A DNA stretch of 64,000 nt. Origin: Streptomyces sp. CMB-StM0423. Lineage in GTDB: Bacteria > Actinomycetota > Actinomycetes > Streptomycetales > Streptomycetaceae. The DNA is taken from assembly GCF_002847285.1 (NCBI RefSeq), contig NZ_CP025407.1:4310501-4374500 (forward strand), read 5' to 3'. Positions 16,012-26,205 of the stretch are shown here, one piece after another. The notes under the pieces were generated by a model. That model was not told the origin of the DNA. It worked only from the letters and a program-made list of their open reading frames with translations, and made no database searches. The first letter of the stretch is position 1; each line of letters opens with the position of its first letter. Position numbers and translations under genes: made by a program.

Positions 16012-16572
16012 ATGTCCACAGCCAGCACCACCGACGCCCCCGCGGCGGCGGACACCGCGCGACCGCCCCTGCCGACCTTCGCGGCGTACGTGCACCTGCG
16101 GGGACCGGTGCTGCTGCGCACCGCGCGCTCCCTGACCACCAGCCCGTGGGACGCCGAGGACCTGCTGCAGACCGCGCTGGCGCAGACCTACCTGGCCTGG
16201 GACCGCATCGAGGACCCGCGGGCCCTCGACGGCTACGTACGCCGCGCGCTGCTCAACACCCGCACCTCGCAGTGGCGCAAACGCCGCGTCGACGAGTACG
16301 CCGCGGGCGACGACCTCCCCGAGCCCGCCCCCGTGCCGGGCCCCGACCCGGCGGAGCACCAGGCGATGCGCGACGCGATGTGGCGCGCGGTGCTGCGGCT
16401 GCCGGAGCGGCAGCGGGCGATGGTGGTGCTGAGGTACTACGAGGACCTGAGCGAGGCGCAGACGGCAGCCGTGCTGGGGGTGTCGGTCGGGACGGTGAAG
16501 AGCGCGGTCTCGCGGGCGCTCGCGAAGCTCCGGGAGGACACGGGGCTGGGGGAGATGGCGCAGGCGGCCTAG
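16012..16572 (+). CDS. SigE-family ECF RNA polymerase sigma factor
   Basis: A 186-residue sigma factor. Region 2 is seen in LLRTARSLTTSPWDAEDLLQ and TYLAWDRIEDPRALDGYVRR. Region 4 carries a helix-turn-helix in SEAQTAAVLGVSVGTVKSAV. This is the SigE-like ECF group widespread in actinobacteria, often without a dedicated anti-sigma factor, and none is adjacent here. The preceding 130 bp has several CCTACGGG/CCTACTCC-like elements that could be promoter repeats; self-regulation is a guess. Confidence 0.93.
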   Translation: MSTASTTDAPAAADTARPPLPTFAAYVHLRGPVLLRTARSLTTSPWDAEDLLQTALAQTYLAWDRIEDPRALDGYVRRALLNTRTSQWRKRRVDEYAAGDDLPEPAPVPGPDPAEHQAMRDAMWRAVLRLPERQRAMVVLRYYEDLSEAQTAAVLGVSVGTVKSAVSRALAKLREDTGLGEMAQAA

Positions 16573-16811
16573 GGGTCGCGCCGCGGCTCCCGCAGGGGAT
16601 GCGCCGCGGCTTTCGTACGGGCCGCGCGGCGGCTCTTGTACGAGCCCGCGCGAGGGCCTGCGCGGGGACGTACACGGGGGGTACGGGGGCGGACAGTCAC
16701 CCCTTCCCGAGGTAGTGACAAGGTGCCCGGTCACCAGCAGAATCAGCGCCACCGTCTACTGGCGCGTAACCGCTGCGTGTCTCTGCGTGTCCTACCTCAG
16801 GGAGGCCCTCC

Positions 16812-18464
16812 GTGCTGAGCACGATGCAGGACGTACCGCTGACCATCTCGCGGATCGTGACCCACGGCTCGACCATCCACGGCAACGCCAGGGTCCTCAC
16901 CTGGACCGGATCCGGCGAGCCGCCGCAGTCCAGGACCTACGCCGAGGTCGGCGCCCGCGCCGCGCAACTCGCGTACGCGCTCCGCGACGAACTCGGCGTA
17001 CGGCAGCAGGAGCCGGTCGGCACCCTCATGTGGAACAACGCCGAGCACCTGGAGGCGTACCTCGCGCTGCCCGCCATGGGCTCCGTACTCCACACCCTCA
17101 ACCTCCGCCTCGATCCGCGCCAGCTCGTCTGGATCATCAACCACGCCCGCGACCGCGTCCTCCTCGCCAACGGCACCCTCCTCCCCCTCCTCGCCCCGCT
17201 GCTGCCGCACCTCCCCGCCGTCGAGCACGTCGTCGTCGCGGGACCCGGCGACCGCGCGGCCCTCGACGGCACCCACGTCACCGTCCACGACTACGAGGAA
17301 CTCCTCGCCGGCCGCCCCGAGTCGTACGACTGGGCCGTCCCCGACGAACGCGAGGCCGCCGCCCTCTGCTACACCTCCGGCACCACCGGCGACCCCAAGG
17401 GCACCCTCTACAGCCACCGCTCCGTGTACCTGCACTCCCTCGGCGTCCTCGCCGCCGAGTCCTTCGGCATCACGGTCCACGACCTCGCGCTGCCGATCGT
17501 GCCGATGTTCCACGTCAACGCCTGGGGGCTGCCGCACGCCGCCTTCATGGCCGGTACGTCCCTGCTGATGCCCGACCGCTTCCTCCAGCCAGGACCGATC
17601 GCCGAGATGATGGAGACCTGCCGGCCCACCATCAGCGGTGCCGTCCCCACCATCTGGCAGGCCCTGCTCAACGAACTCGACGCCCGCCCCCGCGACGTCT
17701 CCGCCATGCGCACCGCCATCGTCGGCGGCACGGCCTGCCCGCCCCAGCTCATGAAGGGGTTCGAGGAGCGGCACGGCATCCGTGTCGTGCAGGCGTGGGG
17801 CATGACGGAGACCTCGCCGCTGGGCTGCATCGCGCACCCGCCGGCGGGCCTCGAACCGGCGGAGGAGTACCCGTACCGGCTGAAGCAGGGCCGCTTCCCC
17901 GCCACCGTGGAGGCGCGGCTGCGCGGCCCCGACGGGAGCCTGCTGCCGAAGGACGGCGAGTCGGCGGGGGAACTGGAGGTACGCGGGCCGTGGATCGCGG
18001 GCGCGTACTACGGCGGCGCGGACGGGGAGCCGTTCCGGCCGGAGGACAAGTTCAGCGAGGACGGCTGGCTGCGCACGGGCGACGTCGGCACGATCACGGC
18101 CGACGGCTATCTGACGCTGACGGACCGGGCGAAGGACGTCATCAAGTCGGGCGGCGAGTGGATCTCGTCGATGGAGCTGGAGAACCACCTGATGGCCCAC
18201 CCCGACGTCGCGGAGGCGGCGGTCATCGCCGTACCGGACGAGACGTGGGAGGAGCGGCCGCTGGCGGCGGTGGTGCTGCGCGAGGGCGCGGAGGTGTCGG
18301 ATGAGGAGCTGCGGGCGTATCTGGGGGAGCGGATCGCGAAGTGGCAGTTGCCGGAGCGGTGGGCGCGGATCGGTGAGGTGCCGAAGACGAGCGTGGGGAA
18401 GTTCGACAAGAAGGTGCTGCGGCGGCGGTACGCGGACGGGGAGCTGACGGTGACGCGGCTGTGA
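16812..18464 (+). CDS. Long-chain acyl-CoA synthetase family protein (fatty acid-CoA ligase)
   Basis: A 550-residue adenylate-forming enzyme of the type that activates fatty acids with ATP and CoA. The phosphate-binding motif is YTSGTTGDPKGTLYSH, the substrate-region motif is VVQAWGMTETSPLG, the hinge motif is DGWLRTGDVG and the catalytic Lys motif is PKTSVGKFDKKVLRRRY. The length fits the medium/long-chain subgroup. The GTG start follows GGGAGG. It lies alone between the ECF sigma factor and the giant PAS protein. The actual chain length cannot be predicted. Confidence 0.93.
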   Translation: MLSTMQDVPLTISRIVTHGSTIHGNARVLTWTGSGEPPQSRTYAEVGARAAQLAYALRDELGVRQQEPVGTLMWNNAEHLEAYLALPAMGSVLHTLNLRLDPRQLVWIINHARDRVLLANGTLLPLLAPLLPHLPAVEHVVVAGPGDRAALDGTHVTVHDYEELLAGRPESYDWAVPDEREAAALCYTSGTTGDPKGTLYSHRSVYLHSLGVLAAESFGITVHDLALPIVPMFHVNAWGLPHAAFMAGTSLLMPDRFLQPGPIAEMMETCRPTISGAVPTIWQALLNELDARPRDVSAMRTAIVGGTACPPQLMKGFEERHGIRVVQAWGMTETSPLGCIAHPPAGLEPAEEYPYRLKQGRFPATVEARLRGPDGSLLPKDGESAGELEVRGPWIAGAYYGGADGEPFRPEDKFSEDGWLRTGDVGTITADGYLTLTDRAKDVIKSGGEWISSMELENHLMAHPDVAEAAVIAVPDETWEERPLAAVVLREGAEVSDEELRAYLGERIAKWQLPERWARIGEVPKTSVGKFDKKVLRRRYADGELTVTRL

Positions 18465-18525
18465 GGGGCGTCGGTGCGGGGCCGTAGAGATCGGGGGGCG
18501 AAAGCGCGGACGGCCGCCGTGCCGG

Positions 18526-21500
18526 CTAGGTGGTGCCGATCTTGGCGAGCAGGTCGACGATTCGGTTCTGCACCTCCGCGCTCGTCGACCGCTCCGCCAG
18601 GAACAGCACCGTCTCCCCCGACCGCAGCCGCGGCAGTTCGGCGCGGTTGATGTCCACGGCCGTGTAGACCACCATCGGGGTCCGGTTGAGCATCCCGTTC
18701 GCGTTCAGCCAGTCCACGATGCCCGTACGCCGGCGGCGGATCCGCATCAGGTCCATCACGACCAGGTTCGGCCGGAAGCGGGTCGCCAGGTCCACCGCGG
18801 CCTCGTCCGACGTGGCGTGCATGACCTGCATGCCGCGCCGCTCCAGCGTCGCCGCCAGCGCGTCCGCGATGTCCGGGTTCTCCTCGAAGAGGAGCACGCG
18901 CGGCGGGTGCTGCTCGCTGTCGCGCGGCGCCAGCGCCTTCAGCAGCACCGCGGGATCCGCCCCGTACGCCGCCTCCCGCGTCGCCTGCCCGAGACCGGCC
19001 GTGACCAGCACCGGCACCGACGCCGCCACCGCCGCCTTGCGCAGCGACTGCAGCGCGGTGCGGGTGATCGGGCCGGTCAGCGGGTCCACGAAGAGCCCGG
19101 CGGGGGAGACGGAGATCTGCGCGTCCAACTCCTCGCGGGAGTGGACGACGACGGGGCGGTAGTTGCGCGCGGTCAGCGCCTGCTGCGTGGCGGCGTCGGG
19201 CTCGGGCCAGACGAGCAGCCGGCGCGGGTTGTCCAGCGGCTCGGGCGGCATCTCGTCGTCGAGCCGCAGCGGGGTCGTCTCGGGGTCCTGCGCGGCGACC
19301 TCGATGACGCCGTGGCGCCCGTCGAGCGGCTCGGGGCCCTCGGCGGCGGAGGCGTCGGGGGCCCCGATGGCGAAGGCGCGCCCGATGGCGTCGCGCCGGG
19401 CGGCGGTGCCGGGGCGGGGCGCGGGGCGGTGGGGTGCGTGGGGCGCGTGGGGTGCGTGCTGCTGCGGGGGCGCGTCCGCGGGGGGCGGGTTGCCGCCGTG
19501 CGCGGGCGCGCCGTCCGCGGGGGACCCGGCGCCGAGGCGGCGCCGGCGGCCGCCGGTGTGCTCGTCGGCGGCGTCGTACGGGTCGTGGGTGGGGGCGTGC
19601 GCGGGGTCGCCGGCGGCGGCGTAGGGGTCGTACGCGGAGTCGTGGGCGGGGTCGTAGGGATCGTGGGGGTCGTGAGTCGGGGCTCCGGTGGGGGTGCCGG
19701 TGTGCCGGCCGTGGGTGCCGCGGGGGTCCCGGGGGGTGTCCTCGGAGCGGTTCTGGGGGCCCGGGCCGTTCCGGGGGTCTTGGCCGCCCTGGGAGGGCGG
19801 GCCGCCTCGGCCGCCCTGCGTGGGTGAGCCGGGCTGGTCGACGTAGGCGACGCCCTGGCCGAGGGTGCGCACGCTGATGGGGCCCGACCCCTGCGCCGGC
19901 AGCGCCGGCATCGCGGGGGTCGCGGCGGAGCGGGCGAAGCGGGTGGCGCCGCCGCGGGCCGCGGGGGTCGCGGCGGAGCCGGACGCGGCCGGCTCCGCGC
20001 GGGGTCCGGGGGCGTCGGCGGGGGTGGCCTGGGCGTGCGCCGGGTCCGGGGCGTTGCGGGTCGGTGCCTGGGGCGCGGCCGCGGGCGGGGGGTCCTGCGC
20101 GGGGACCGTGGGCGGGGCGGGGGTCGCCTGGGCGGCGGCGGGGTCGGCGGTCGCGCGGCGCGGGTCGACGCCGCGGGCGGGGGTCTGCATCCCGTGCCGC
20201 GGGTCTACGGGCACGGGGGTGTGGCCGGAGGCGTGGGGGCCGGCTGCGGGGTTGTGGGCGGCGGGTGCCTGCGGGCCGGGCCGGCGGGGGACGTTGCCGC
20301 CGTGGGTGCGGGGGTCGCCCTGCGTACGGGGGCCGTCCTGGGCGCGCCGGTCGCCGGGGGCGTCCTGCGGGCGGCCGTCGCCCTGGGTACGGGGGTCGTG
20401 CTGGGCGGGCACGGCCGGGGTGTCGGTGCCGCGCCGGGGCTGCGGGGTCTCCGGAGCGCCGTGGGCGGGGTGCGGCGTCTGCGAGGTGCGTACGGTGCGG
20501 ACCTCGCCCGTGTCGTCGCCGGTGGCGGCGCCGCGGTCGCCGTCGTGGGGGTAGGGGCCGGTGTCGGGGTCCTGCACCGGGCGGCCGGTGGCCCGGCGGG
20601 GCCGCGGGGCGGCGTACGGGGGCGGGGCGTCGTCGTAGCCGCCGGGGTGCTGGGAGTGGGGGTGGGGCCCGGTGTCCGGGTCGGGGGTCGCGGGACCGGG
20701 GGGCAGGGCGGGTGCGCCCTGCGGGGCGTCGGCGGGTGCGGCGGGGCGGCGGCGCCGGCCGGTGGGGTGCTGCGGCTGCGCGGGACCCACACCGCCAGGA
20801 GGCACAGGGGTGCCCTGCACGTTCCGTACGGCGGGGTCGGTGGTGCCCGGGGGCAGTTGCGGCGCCCCGGAGTGCTGCCCGGCGGGCAGTGCGGCGGGGT
20901 GCCCGGCCCCGCCCCGGTGCCCGGCGGGGTCGGCGGGCTCCAGCCGCCCGGCGGAAACCCCGCCGCCGGTGTCGCCCTGGCCGACGGAGGGCCCGCGTCC
21001 GGCACTTGCGGGCTCGTCGTACGCCCCGGCCGGGCCGGGTTCCGCGTATCCGCCGGGGTCGCCCTGCGCCCGTGCGGGCCCGCGGCCGGGGGGCGCGTCG
21101 TCGTATCCGCGGCGGTTGCTCTGCGTACGGGACGGGCCGTTGGGGGCGCCGGGGCCCGCGTAGCCGGCGTCGTCGTACCCGCCGGGGGCACGCGGCCCCG
21201 CGTACCCGCCGGAGTCGTTCCGCGTACGGGACCGGCCGTCGGCCGGATGCGCCGCGTCGTCGTACTCCCCTGTGACGGGGTCGCCGGGGTCGCCCCGGCC
21301 CGCGTAGGCACCCGGGTTGCCGCGCGTCCGGGGGCCGGGTGCGGCGGAGTTGCCGTACTCGCCCGCCGGGGCGTCGTGCCCGCCGGGCAACTGCCGCGCA
21401 CGGGAAGGGCCGCGGCCGGCGCCGTCGTACTCGCCCGGGCCCGCGGTGTAGTCCGGCCCGGGGCGTCCGGACGGCGCCTGTCCCCCACGGGAAGGACCGC

Positions 21501-24500
21501 GGCCCGCGTCGTCGTATTCACCCGGGCCCGCCGTGTACGCGGGTCCGCCCCGGCGACCGCGCGCCGGGTGGCCGCCGGGGGCCGCCGGGTCGTCGTACTC
21601 GTCGGGGTCCAGCGGTTCGACCCGGCCGGGGGTGTGGCCTGTACGCGAAGGGTGGTCCGCCGGCTCCGCGTGCGCACCCGGGCCCATCTGGGCGCCGGGG
21701 CCGGTGTGGGCCGTGGGGCCGCCGGGGGGCAAGGGGCCGGGACCGGCCGGACCGTTGGGGCCGACCCGTCCGCCGGGACCACCGGGCGCCGCGGGGCCGA
21801 CCGGCCCGCCCGGCGCGCCGGGTCCGCCCGGTCCTGCCTGACCACCGGGGCCGCCGCGTCCGCCGGGACCGGCGGGGCCGCCGGGACCGGCGGGGCCGCC
21901 GGGACCGGCGGGGCCGCCAGGACCTCCGCGGCCACCCGGACCTCCGGGCCCCATCGGGTCGTCCGGTCCCTCGGGTCCACCCGGGCCGTCGAACCCGCCC
22001 TGACCGCCGCGCCCGCCGGGGCGACCCCGGCCGCCACGCCCCTGCGGCCCGCCGTTACCGCCCTGACCGTCCGTACCCTCAGGCCCACTTGGGCCGCCGC
22101 GCCCGCCGGGGCCGTGACTCTCGTCGTACGCGACGGGACCGCCGCCGGGACCCTCCGGCCCGCCGTATCCGCCCGCGCCCGCGGGCACCCCCGGACCGCC
22201 GTCAACCTCCGGCCCGGCCGCTACGCCACGTCCACCCGGGACGCGGCGGGCCTCGGGCTCACCCGAACCGTCGTACGCACCCTGGCCGCCGGGTCCCGCG
22301 GGGCCGCCGGGCCCACCCGGACCGTCGTATCCGCCCTGGCCGCCGCGCCCGCCGGGGCCGCCCGGAGCGACCTGCCCCTCGAAGTCTGCCGGTCCGCCCT
22401 GCCCGCCTTCGGGTCCCTCCGGCCCCGCCGGACCACGTCCTACGGGCCGACGGCGGGCGCCCGTCGTGGGTTCGCCCGACTCGGCGCGGTCCTGCTGCGG
22501 TTGGCTGCCCGGGCCCTGGCCCACGGGACGGCGGCGACGGCCGCGACCCTGCGTACCGGGGAGGGCGTGCCCGACCGCCGCCGCGCCGGTGTCCACGGCG
22601 CCGGCCTCTCCCGCGTCGCCCGTACCGCCCGCCGCTGCGCCGTTCCCGTCCGCCGCGCCGTCCTGCGCGCCGTCCGCGCCGCCGTCACCCGGCGCCGGCG
22701 CACCGTTCCCGCCGTCGTACGCGCCCTGCGCCCCCTCGGGCACCGCCCGCCGCCGGCGTCCACCGGCCCCGCTCGTCTCCTGCGGCGGCGTCGGGCCACC
22801 GGGAGCCGCCCGCCCGGCGACGCCGCCGACCGCCTCGGGTGCCGCCGCTCCCTGCGGCGTACCGTGCCCCGGCGTGTGACCCGGATCCTGGACAACCGCC
22901 GGCCCACCGGCCTCCGTTGCACCGGCCCCGCGACCGCCTGCCGCACCCGCGCCGCCGCGCCCCGCACCGTCATCCGCACCCTGCCCCGGCGGCAACCCCG
23001 CCACCGCAGCGCCCTCCGCGGGCGCCCCGGCACCGGGCCCACCGGACCCACCGGGAGCCCCGGCCCCCGCCGGCACCCCGGCCGCCGGTGTCGCCCCGCG
23101 CCGGCGCCGGCCCGTACCCGTACCCGTACCGCCGACACCCGTACCGCGCGGGGGCGTTCCCGCGCCGTCGCCCGACTCCTCCGCCGCGGGCGCGCCGCGG
23201 CGCCGCCGCCCACCGCCCGTACGCCCGGCAGCACCGCCACCGGAAGCCCCGCCCCCGGAAGACCCGCCCCCGGCCGTACCGTTGCCGACAGCGCCACCCG
23301 AACCACCCGCAGACCCGGCAGCCCCACCAGGCCCGGCCAACTCACCCGAAGCCCCCGACCCAGCCGACGACCCCGAAGCCCCCGAAGAAGCACCTCCCGA
23401 AGCCCCGCCCCGCCCCGGCGCCTCCGCGCCCGGCATCACCGTCGTCTCGTTCCCCGTGTCCCGGACGCGCCCCGAGGTCTCCCGCCCCCGCGCCACCCGC
23501 GCCGCAGGACCCGCCGACTGCACCGGCACCTCCAGCAGATACGCACCGCCGCTCTGCCCCGGCACCTCGTGCGTCTGCAAAATCCCGCCGTGCAGCAGCG
23601 CCACGCCCCGCGCCAGCGGCTCGTGCACCGAATCCGCCCCGGCACCACCAGAATCGGAACCGGCCGCGGCACCGCCACCGACCCCCCGCGGCCCCTGCAC
23701 CTCTATCCGCACCACATCGCCCCGCCGGGCCGCTGCCACGACCACCGGTGCGTCCGAAGCACCCGCCGTCCGCTGCCCGGTGGCGTCGACCCCCGCGACC
23801 TCCGCGATCAGGTGCGCCAGCGCCAGCGCCAGCCACCGCCCGTCCGCCTCGATCTCCATCTGCGGCGCGTGCACGACGAACTGCGCCCGCCCGGGGCCGA
23901 TCAGCTCGTCCGCACCCTCGGTCGCGGCGTGCACCACGTCCTCAAGGTGCACCGTCTCCACCGCAAGACGGGCCTTGCCGGTGTCCAGCCGCTGGAAGTC
24001 GAGCACGCTGTCGATGAGCGCGGTCATCCGCCCGTAGCCGGCGGAGAGGTGGCGCAGCGTCTGGTTGGCCTCGGGCCAGAGCTGTCCGGCCGGGTCGTCG
24101 ACGAGCGTGTTCAGCTCCGCGCGCAGCGTGTCGAGCGGGCCGCGCAGCGCGACGTCGAGCACCGCCTGCAACTGCGCGAGCCGCGCCTCCAGCGCGTCGC
24201 GCCGCCGCCGGTCGGTGAAGGCGAGGACGGCGCCGACGAGCTGGTCGCCGTCGCGCACCGGGGCGGTCGTCATGTCCACCGGCACCGGCTGCCCGTCGCG
24301 GCCCCAGAGCACCTGGCCGCGTACGCGGTGCTTGCGCCCCGAGCGCAGGGTGTCGGCGATCGGGGTCTCCTCGTACGGCAGGGGGGTGCCGTCGGGGCGG
24401 GAGTGATGGATGAGGGGGTGGAGGTCGGCGCCGCCGAGTTCGCTGGCGCGGTAGCCGAGGATCTGCGCGGCGGAGGGGTTGACGAGGACGACCTTGCCGG

Positions 24501-25041
24501 TGGTGTCCGTACCGACGATGCCTTCGGCGGCCGCGCGCAGGATCATCTCGGTCTGGCGGCGCTGCCGGTGCAGCTCGGCCTCGATCTCGGCGGAGCCCGT
24601 GAGGTCCCGTACGACGAGCATCAGCAGCTCGTCGCCCGTGTAGTGGTGTCCTGGCGCGTACGGGGACTCGCCGCCGGGGCCGTCCTCCAGGTCGGCGCTG
24701 GTGACCTCGGCGGGGAAGGCGCTGCCGTCGGTGCGGCGGGCGGCCATGCGCAGCGGCTTCGTCCGCTCCTCGGGGCGCAGCCCCGCGTCGGGCGCGACGG
24801 AACCGGTGGTGTCGCCACGGGGGCGGCGCATGGAACCGGGGATGAGCTGCGGGTCGAAGTCCGGCAGCAGGTCGAGCAGCCCGCGGCCGACGACGGCGGC
24901 GCCGGGCCGCTCGAAGGTCTCCAGCGCGACGCGGTTGGCGGCCACGACGGTGCCGTTGGTGTCGACGAGGAGCAGCGCGTCGGGGAGTGCGTCGAGTATG
25001 GCGGCGAGGCGAGCAGCGCCTCGGGATGGCCGGCTGCTCAC
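18526..25041 (-). CDS. Giant PAS/degenerate histidine-kinase/receiver protein with collagen-like linker
   Basis: A 2,171-residue protein. Residues about 10-115 and 155-270 are two PAS domains (ARLAAILDALPDALLLVDTN and AEGIVGTDTTGKVVLVNPSA). Residues 285-500 resemble a dimerisation/ATPase core, but the phospho-His motif is replaced (LDVALRGPLDTLRAEL) and the ATPase N box lacks its Asn (ALAHLIAEVAG). About 1,370 residues of Gly/Pro/Ala-rich collagen-like sequence follow. The C-terminal 230 residues contain a receiver-like domain (RVLLFEENPDIADALAATLE, NLVVMDLM, MVVYTA) with the acceptor Asp, but the conserved Lys is not visible in its usual place (VLFLAERS). It is probably a signalling scaffold rather than a kinase. 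No membrane helix is seen. Confidence 0.85.
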   Translation of the reverse strand: MSSRPSRGAARLAAILDALPDALLLVDTNGTVVAANRVALETFERPGAAVVGRGLLDLLPDFDPQLIPGSMRRPRGDTTGSVAPDAGLRPEERTKPLRMAARRTDGSAFPAEVTSADLEDGPGGESPYAPGHHYTGDELLMLVVRDLTGSAEIEAELHRQRRQTEMILRAAAEGIVGTDTTGKVVLVNPSAAQILGYRASELGGADLHPLIHHSRPDGTPLPYEETPIADTLRSGRKHRVRGQVLWGRDGQPVPVDMTTAPVRDGDQLVGAVLAFTDRRRRDALEARLAQLQAVLDVALRGPLDTLRAELNTLVDDPAGQLWPEANQTLRHLSAGYGRMTALIDSVLDFQRLDTGKARLAVETVHLEDVVHAATEGADELIGPGRAQFVVHAPQMEIEADGRWLALALAHLIAEVAGVDATGQRTAGASDAPVVVAAARRGDVVRIEVQGPRGVGGGAAAGSDSGGAGADSVHEPLARGVALLHGGILQTHEVPGQSGGAYLLEVPVQSAGPAARVARGRETSGRVRDTGNETTVMPGAEAPGRGGASGGASSGASGSSAGSGASGELAGPGGAAGSAGGSGGAVGNGTAGGGSSGGGASGGGAAGRTGGGRRRRGAPAAEESGDGAGTPPRGTGVGGTGTGTGRRRRGATPAAGVPAGAGAPGGSGGPGAGAPAEGAAVAGLPPGQGADDGAGRGGAGAAGGRGAGATEAGGPAVVQDPGHTPGHGTPQGAAAPEAVGGVAGRAAPGGPTPPQETSGAGGRRRRAVPEGAQGAYDGGNGAPAPGDGGADGAQDGAADGNGAAAGGTGDAGEAGAVDTGAAAVGHALPGTQGRGRRRRPVGQGPGSQPQQDRAESGEPTTGARRRPVGRGPAGPEGPEGGQGGPADFEGQVAPGGPGGRGGQGGYDGPGGPGGPAGPGGQGAYDGSGEPEARRVPGGRGVAAGPEVDGGPGVPAGAGGYGGPEGPGGGPVAYDESHGPGGRGGPSGPEGTDGQGGNGGPQGRGGRGRPGGRGGQGGFDGPGGPEGPDDPMGPGGPGGRGGPGGPAGPGGPAGPGGPAGPGGRGGPGGQAGPGGPGAPGGPVGPAAPGGPGGRVGPNGPAGPGPLPPGGPTAHTGPGAQMGPGAHAEPADHPSRTGHTPGRVEPLDPDEYDDPAAPGGHPARGRRGGPAYTAGPGEYDDAGRGPSRGGQAPSGRPGPDYTAGPGEYDGAGRGPSRARQLPGGHDAPAGEYGNSAAPGPRTRGNPGAYAGRGDPGDPVTGEYDDAAHPADGRSRTRNDSGGYAGPRAPGGYDDAGYAGPGAPNGPSRTQSNRRGYDDAPPGRGPARAQGDPGGYAEPGPAGAYDEPASAGRGPSVGQGDTGGGVSAGRLEPADPAGHRGGAGHPAALPAGQHSGAPQLPPGTTDPAVRNVQGTPVPPGGVGPAQPQHPTGRRRRPAAPADAPQGAPALPPGPATPDPDTGPHPHSQHPGGYDDAPPPYAAPRPRRATGRPVQDPDTGPYPHDGDRGAATGDDTGEVRTVRTSQTPHPAHGAPETPQPRRGTDTPAVPAQHDPRTQGDGRPQDAPGDRRAQDGPRTQGDPRTHGGNVPRRPGPQAPAAHNPAAGPHASGHTPVPVDPRHGMQTPARGVDPRRATADPAAAQATPAPPTVPAQDPPPAAAPQAPTRNAPDPAHAQATPADAPGPRAEPAASGSAATPAARGGATRFARSAATPAMPALPAQGSGPISVRTLGQGVAYVDQPGSPTQGGRGGPPSQGGQDPRNGPGPQNRSEDTPRDPRGTHGRHTGTPTGAPTHDPHDPYDPAHDSAYDPYAAAGDPAHAPTHDPYDAADEHTGGRRRRLGAGSPADGAPAHGGNPPPADAPPQQHAPHAPHAPHRPAPRPGTAARRDAIGRAFAIGAPDASAAEGPEPLDGRHGVIEVAAQDPETTPLRLDDEMPPEPLDNPRRLLVWPEPDAATQQALTARNYRPVVVHSREELDAQISVSPAGLFVDPLTGPITRTALQSLRKAAVAASVPVLVTAGLGQATREAAYGADPAVLLKALAPRDSEQHPPRVLLFEENPDIADALAATLERRGMQVMHATSDEAAVDLATRFRPNLVVMDLMRIRRRRTGIVDWLNANGMLNRTPMVVYTAVDINRAELPRLRSGETVLFLAERSTSAEVQNRIVDLLAKIGTT
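19420..23480 (-). other. Low-complexity collagen-like coding segment
   Basis: This segment encodes the linker of the giant PAS protein. It is dominated by GPGGPGGP-like and GAYDGPG-like units, with dense GxP triplets near 21700-22450, and Pro/Thr/Gln-rich sequence towards its C-terminal end. Both strands stay open for kilobases because of the skewed composition, so antisense reading frames here, including one of more than 1,700 codons, should not be called genes. Confidence 0.85.
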
Positions 25042-25426
25042 GACGAACTTCCTCCTCGACGACCGTTCTTGCTGTGCTGTGCGGCCGGCCTTCGCGCCGT
25101 CGCGCTCCCCGTACGCACCGCGTACACCCCGTGCGCGCCGGTGGCCGTGCCACGAGAGGAGTCTACGGTCCCCCGTTGCCCGGGGGACGGCGGATGAGAA
25201 TCGTCACGCCGCCACCACAACTCCGCCGGGTTCCGCCGGGGAGCGGCCGGAGGGGGCCGGGTATCGCCCCGGCCGCCGCCGGTACGGGCAGCACGGCCCC
25301 GGGCGGCAACTGCCCGGCGCTGGCGGCAGCGTACGTGAAGATCGCGACCGGGGGACGGTCGGCACGAAGACAGAACGCGACGATTCCGGCAGCCGCGAAA
25401 GCCGCCCGACCGCAGTCGCGACCGGC

Positions 25427-26150
25427 ATGGGGAGCCCGGGACCAACCCCCGCCAAGCACCCGGGAATGCACCCCGGCAGCCCGCCACCACGGCCCACCGC
25501 GACCACCGCGACCAGCGCCCGGACCGCCACCGGGACGACCCCCCGCACCCATCTCCGCCGCGTCGTCTCCACCGGCGGCGACCACCGCGTCACGCCCGCC
25601 GAGCTGTTCTTCGACCTCGTCTTCGTCTACGCCTTCATGCAGGTCACCACGCTCCTCGCGGAGGACCCGACCCCGATGCGCCTCCTCGGCGGCGGCGTGG
25701 TGCTCGCGCTGCTGTGGCGCTGGTGCTGCTTCGCCCGGCCGGGCAGCGTCGTACGCACCGGCACCGGCCCGCTCCTCGGCGTCCTGCTGACGGCGACGGC
25801 GGCGGTGCTCGTCGTGTCGCTGACGGTGCCGGAGGTCTTCGCGGGCGGCGAGGGCAGCATCAACGCGCCGCTGATCTTCGTCCTCTGCTACGGCGCGCTG
25901 CGCGTCCTGCACCTCGTCGCGTACCGGGTGACGCACCCGTGGCGACGACCGGCTGCGTACCACCCTCCGCGCCACCGCCCTGACGTCGGTCGCGCCGCCG
26001 TTCGTGCTGCTGGTCGTCGGCAGTTTCTTCACCGGCTGGACACAGATGCTGATCTGGCTCGCCGCGGCGGTGGTGACGGCGGCGGTGGTGGGGCTGCACG
26101 GGCGGGGGCGTAGAAGCGCGCGACCCGCCACAAGCGCCTCAACGCAACAA
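25427..26150 (+). pseudogene. ltrA: Truncated, frameshifted low temperature requirement A (LtrA) gene
   Basis: From ATG 25427 the frame gives the LtrA family start (VTPAELFFDLVFVYAFMQVT), followed by membrane helices (LLGGGVVLALLWRWCCF, LLGVLLTATAAVLVVSLTV). It is coherent up to AYRVTHP near 25939. A one-base shift then restores family-like sequence (GDDRLRTTLRATALTSVAPP, then VGSFFTGWTQMLIWLAAAVV). The frame next runs into non-family residues before the clpP gene. Intact LtrA proteins are about 380-400 residues; here the central and C-terminal helices are missing. I read this as a decayed gene that lost its 3' end next to the clpP promoter. Confidence 0.75.
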
Positions 26151-26205
26151 ATGGCACGAACGAAAAGTGAATGCCCCCGCCGGGCGGGGCCGCGCCCCCC
26201 GTACC

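Noticed and set aside
16012..18464. Secondary-metabolite gene cluster start (sigma factor, acyl-CoA ligase)
   Set aside because: No carrier protein, synthase, transporter or tailoring genes accompany them. They look like independent genes.
20035..25197. 1,720-codon plus-strand open frame
   Set aside because: It is the antisense of the collagen-like linker and kinase-like part of the giant PAS protein. It is open only because stop codons are rare at this composition.
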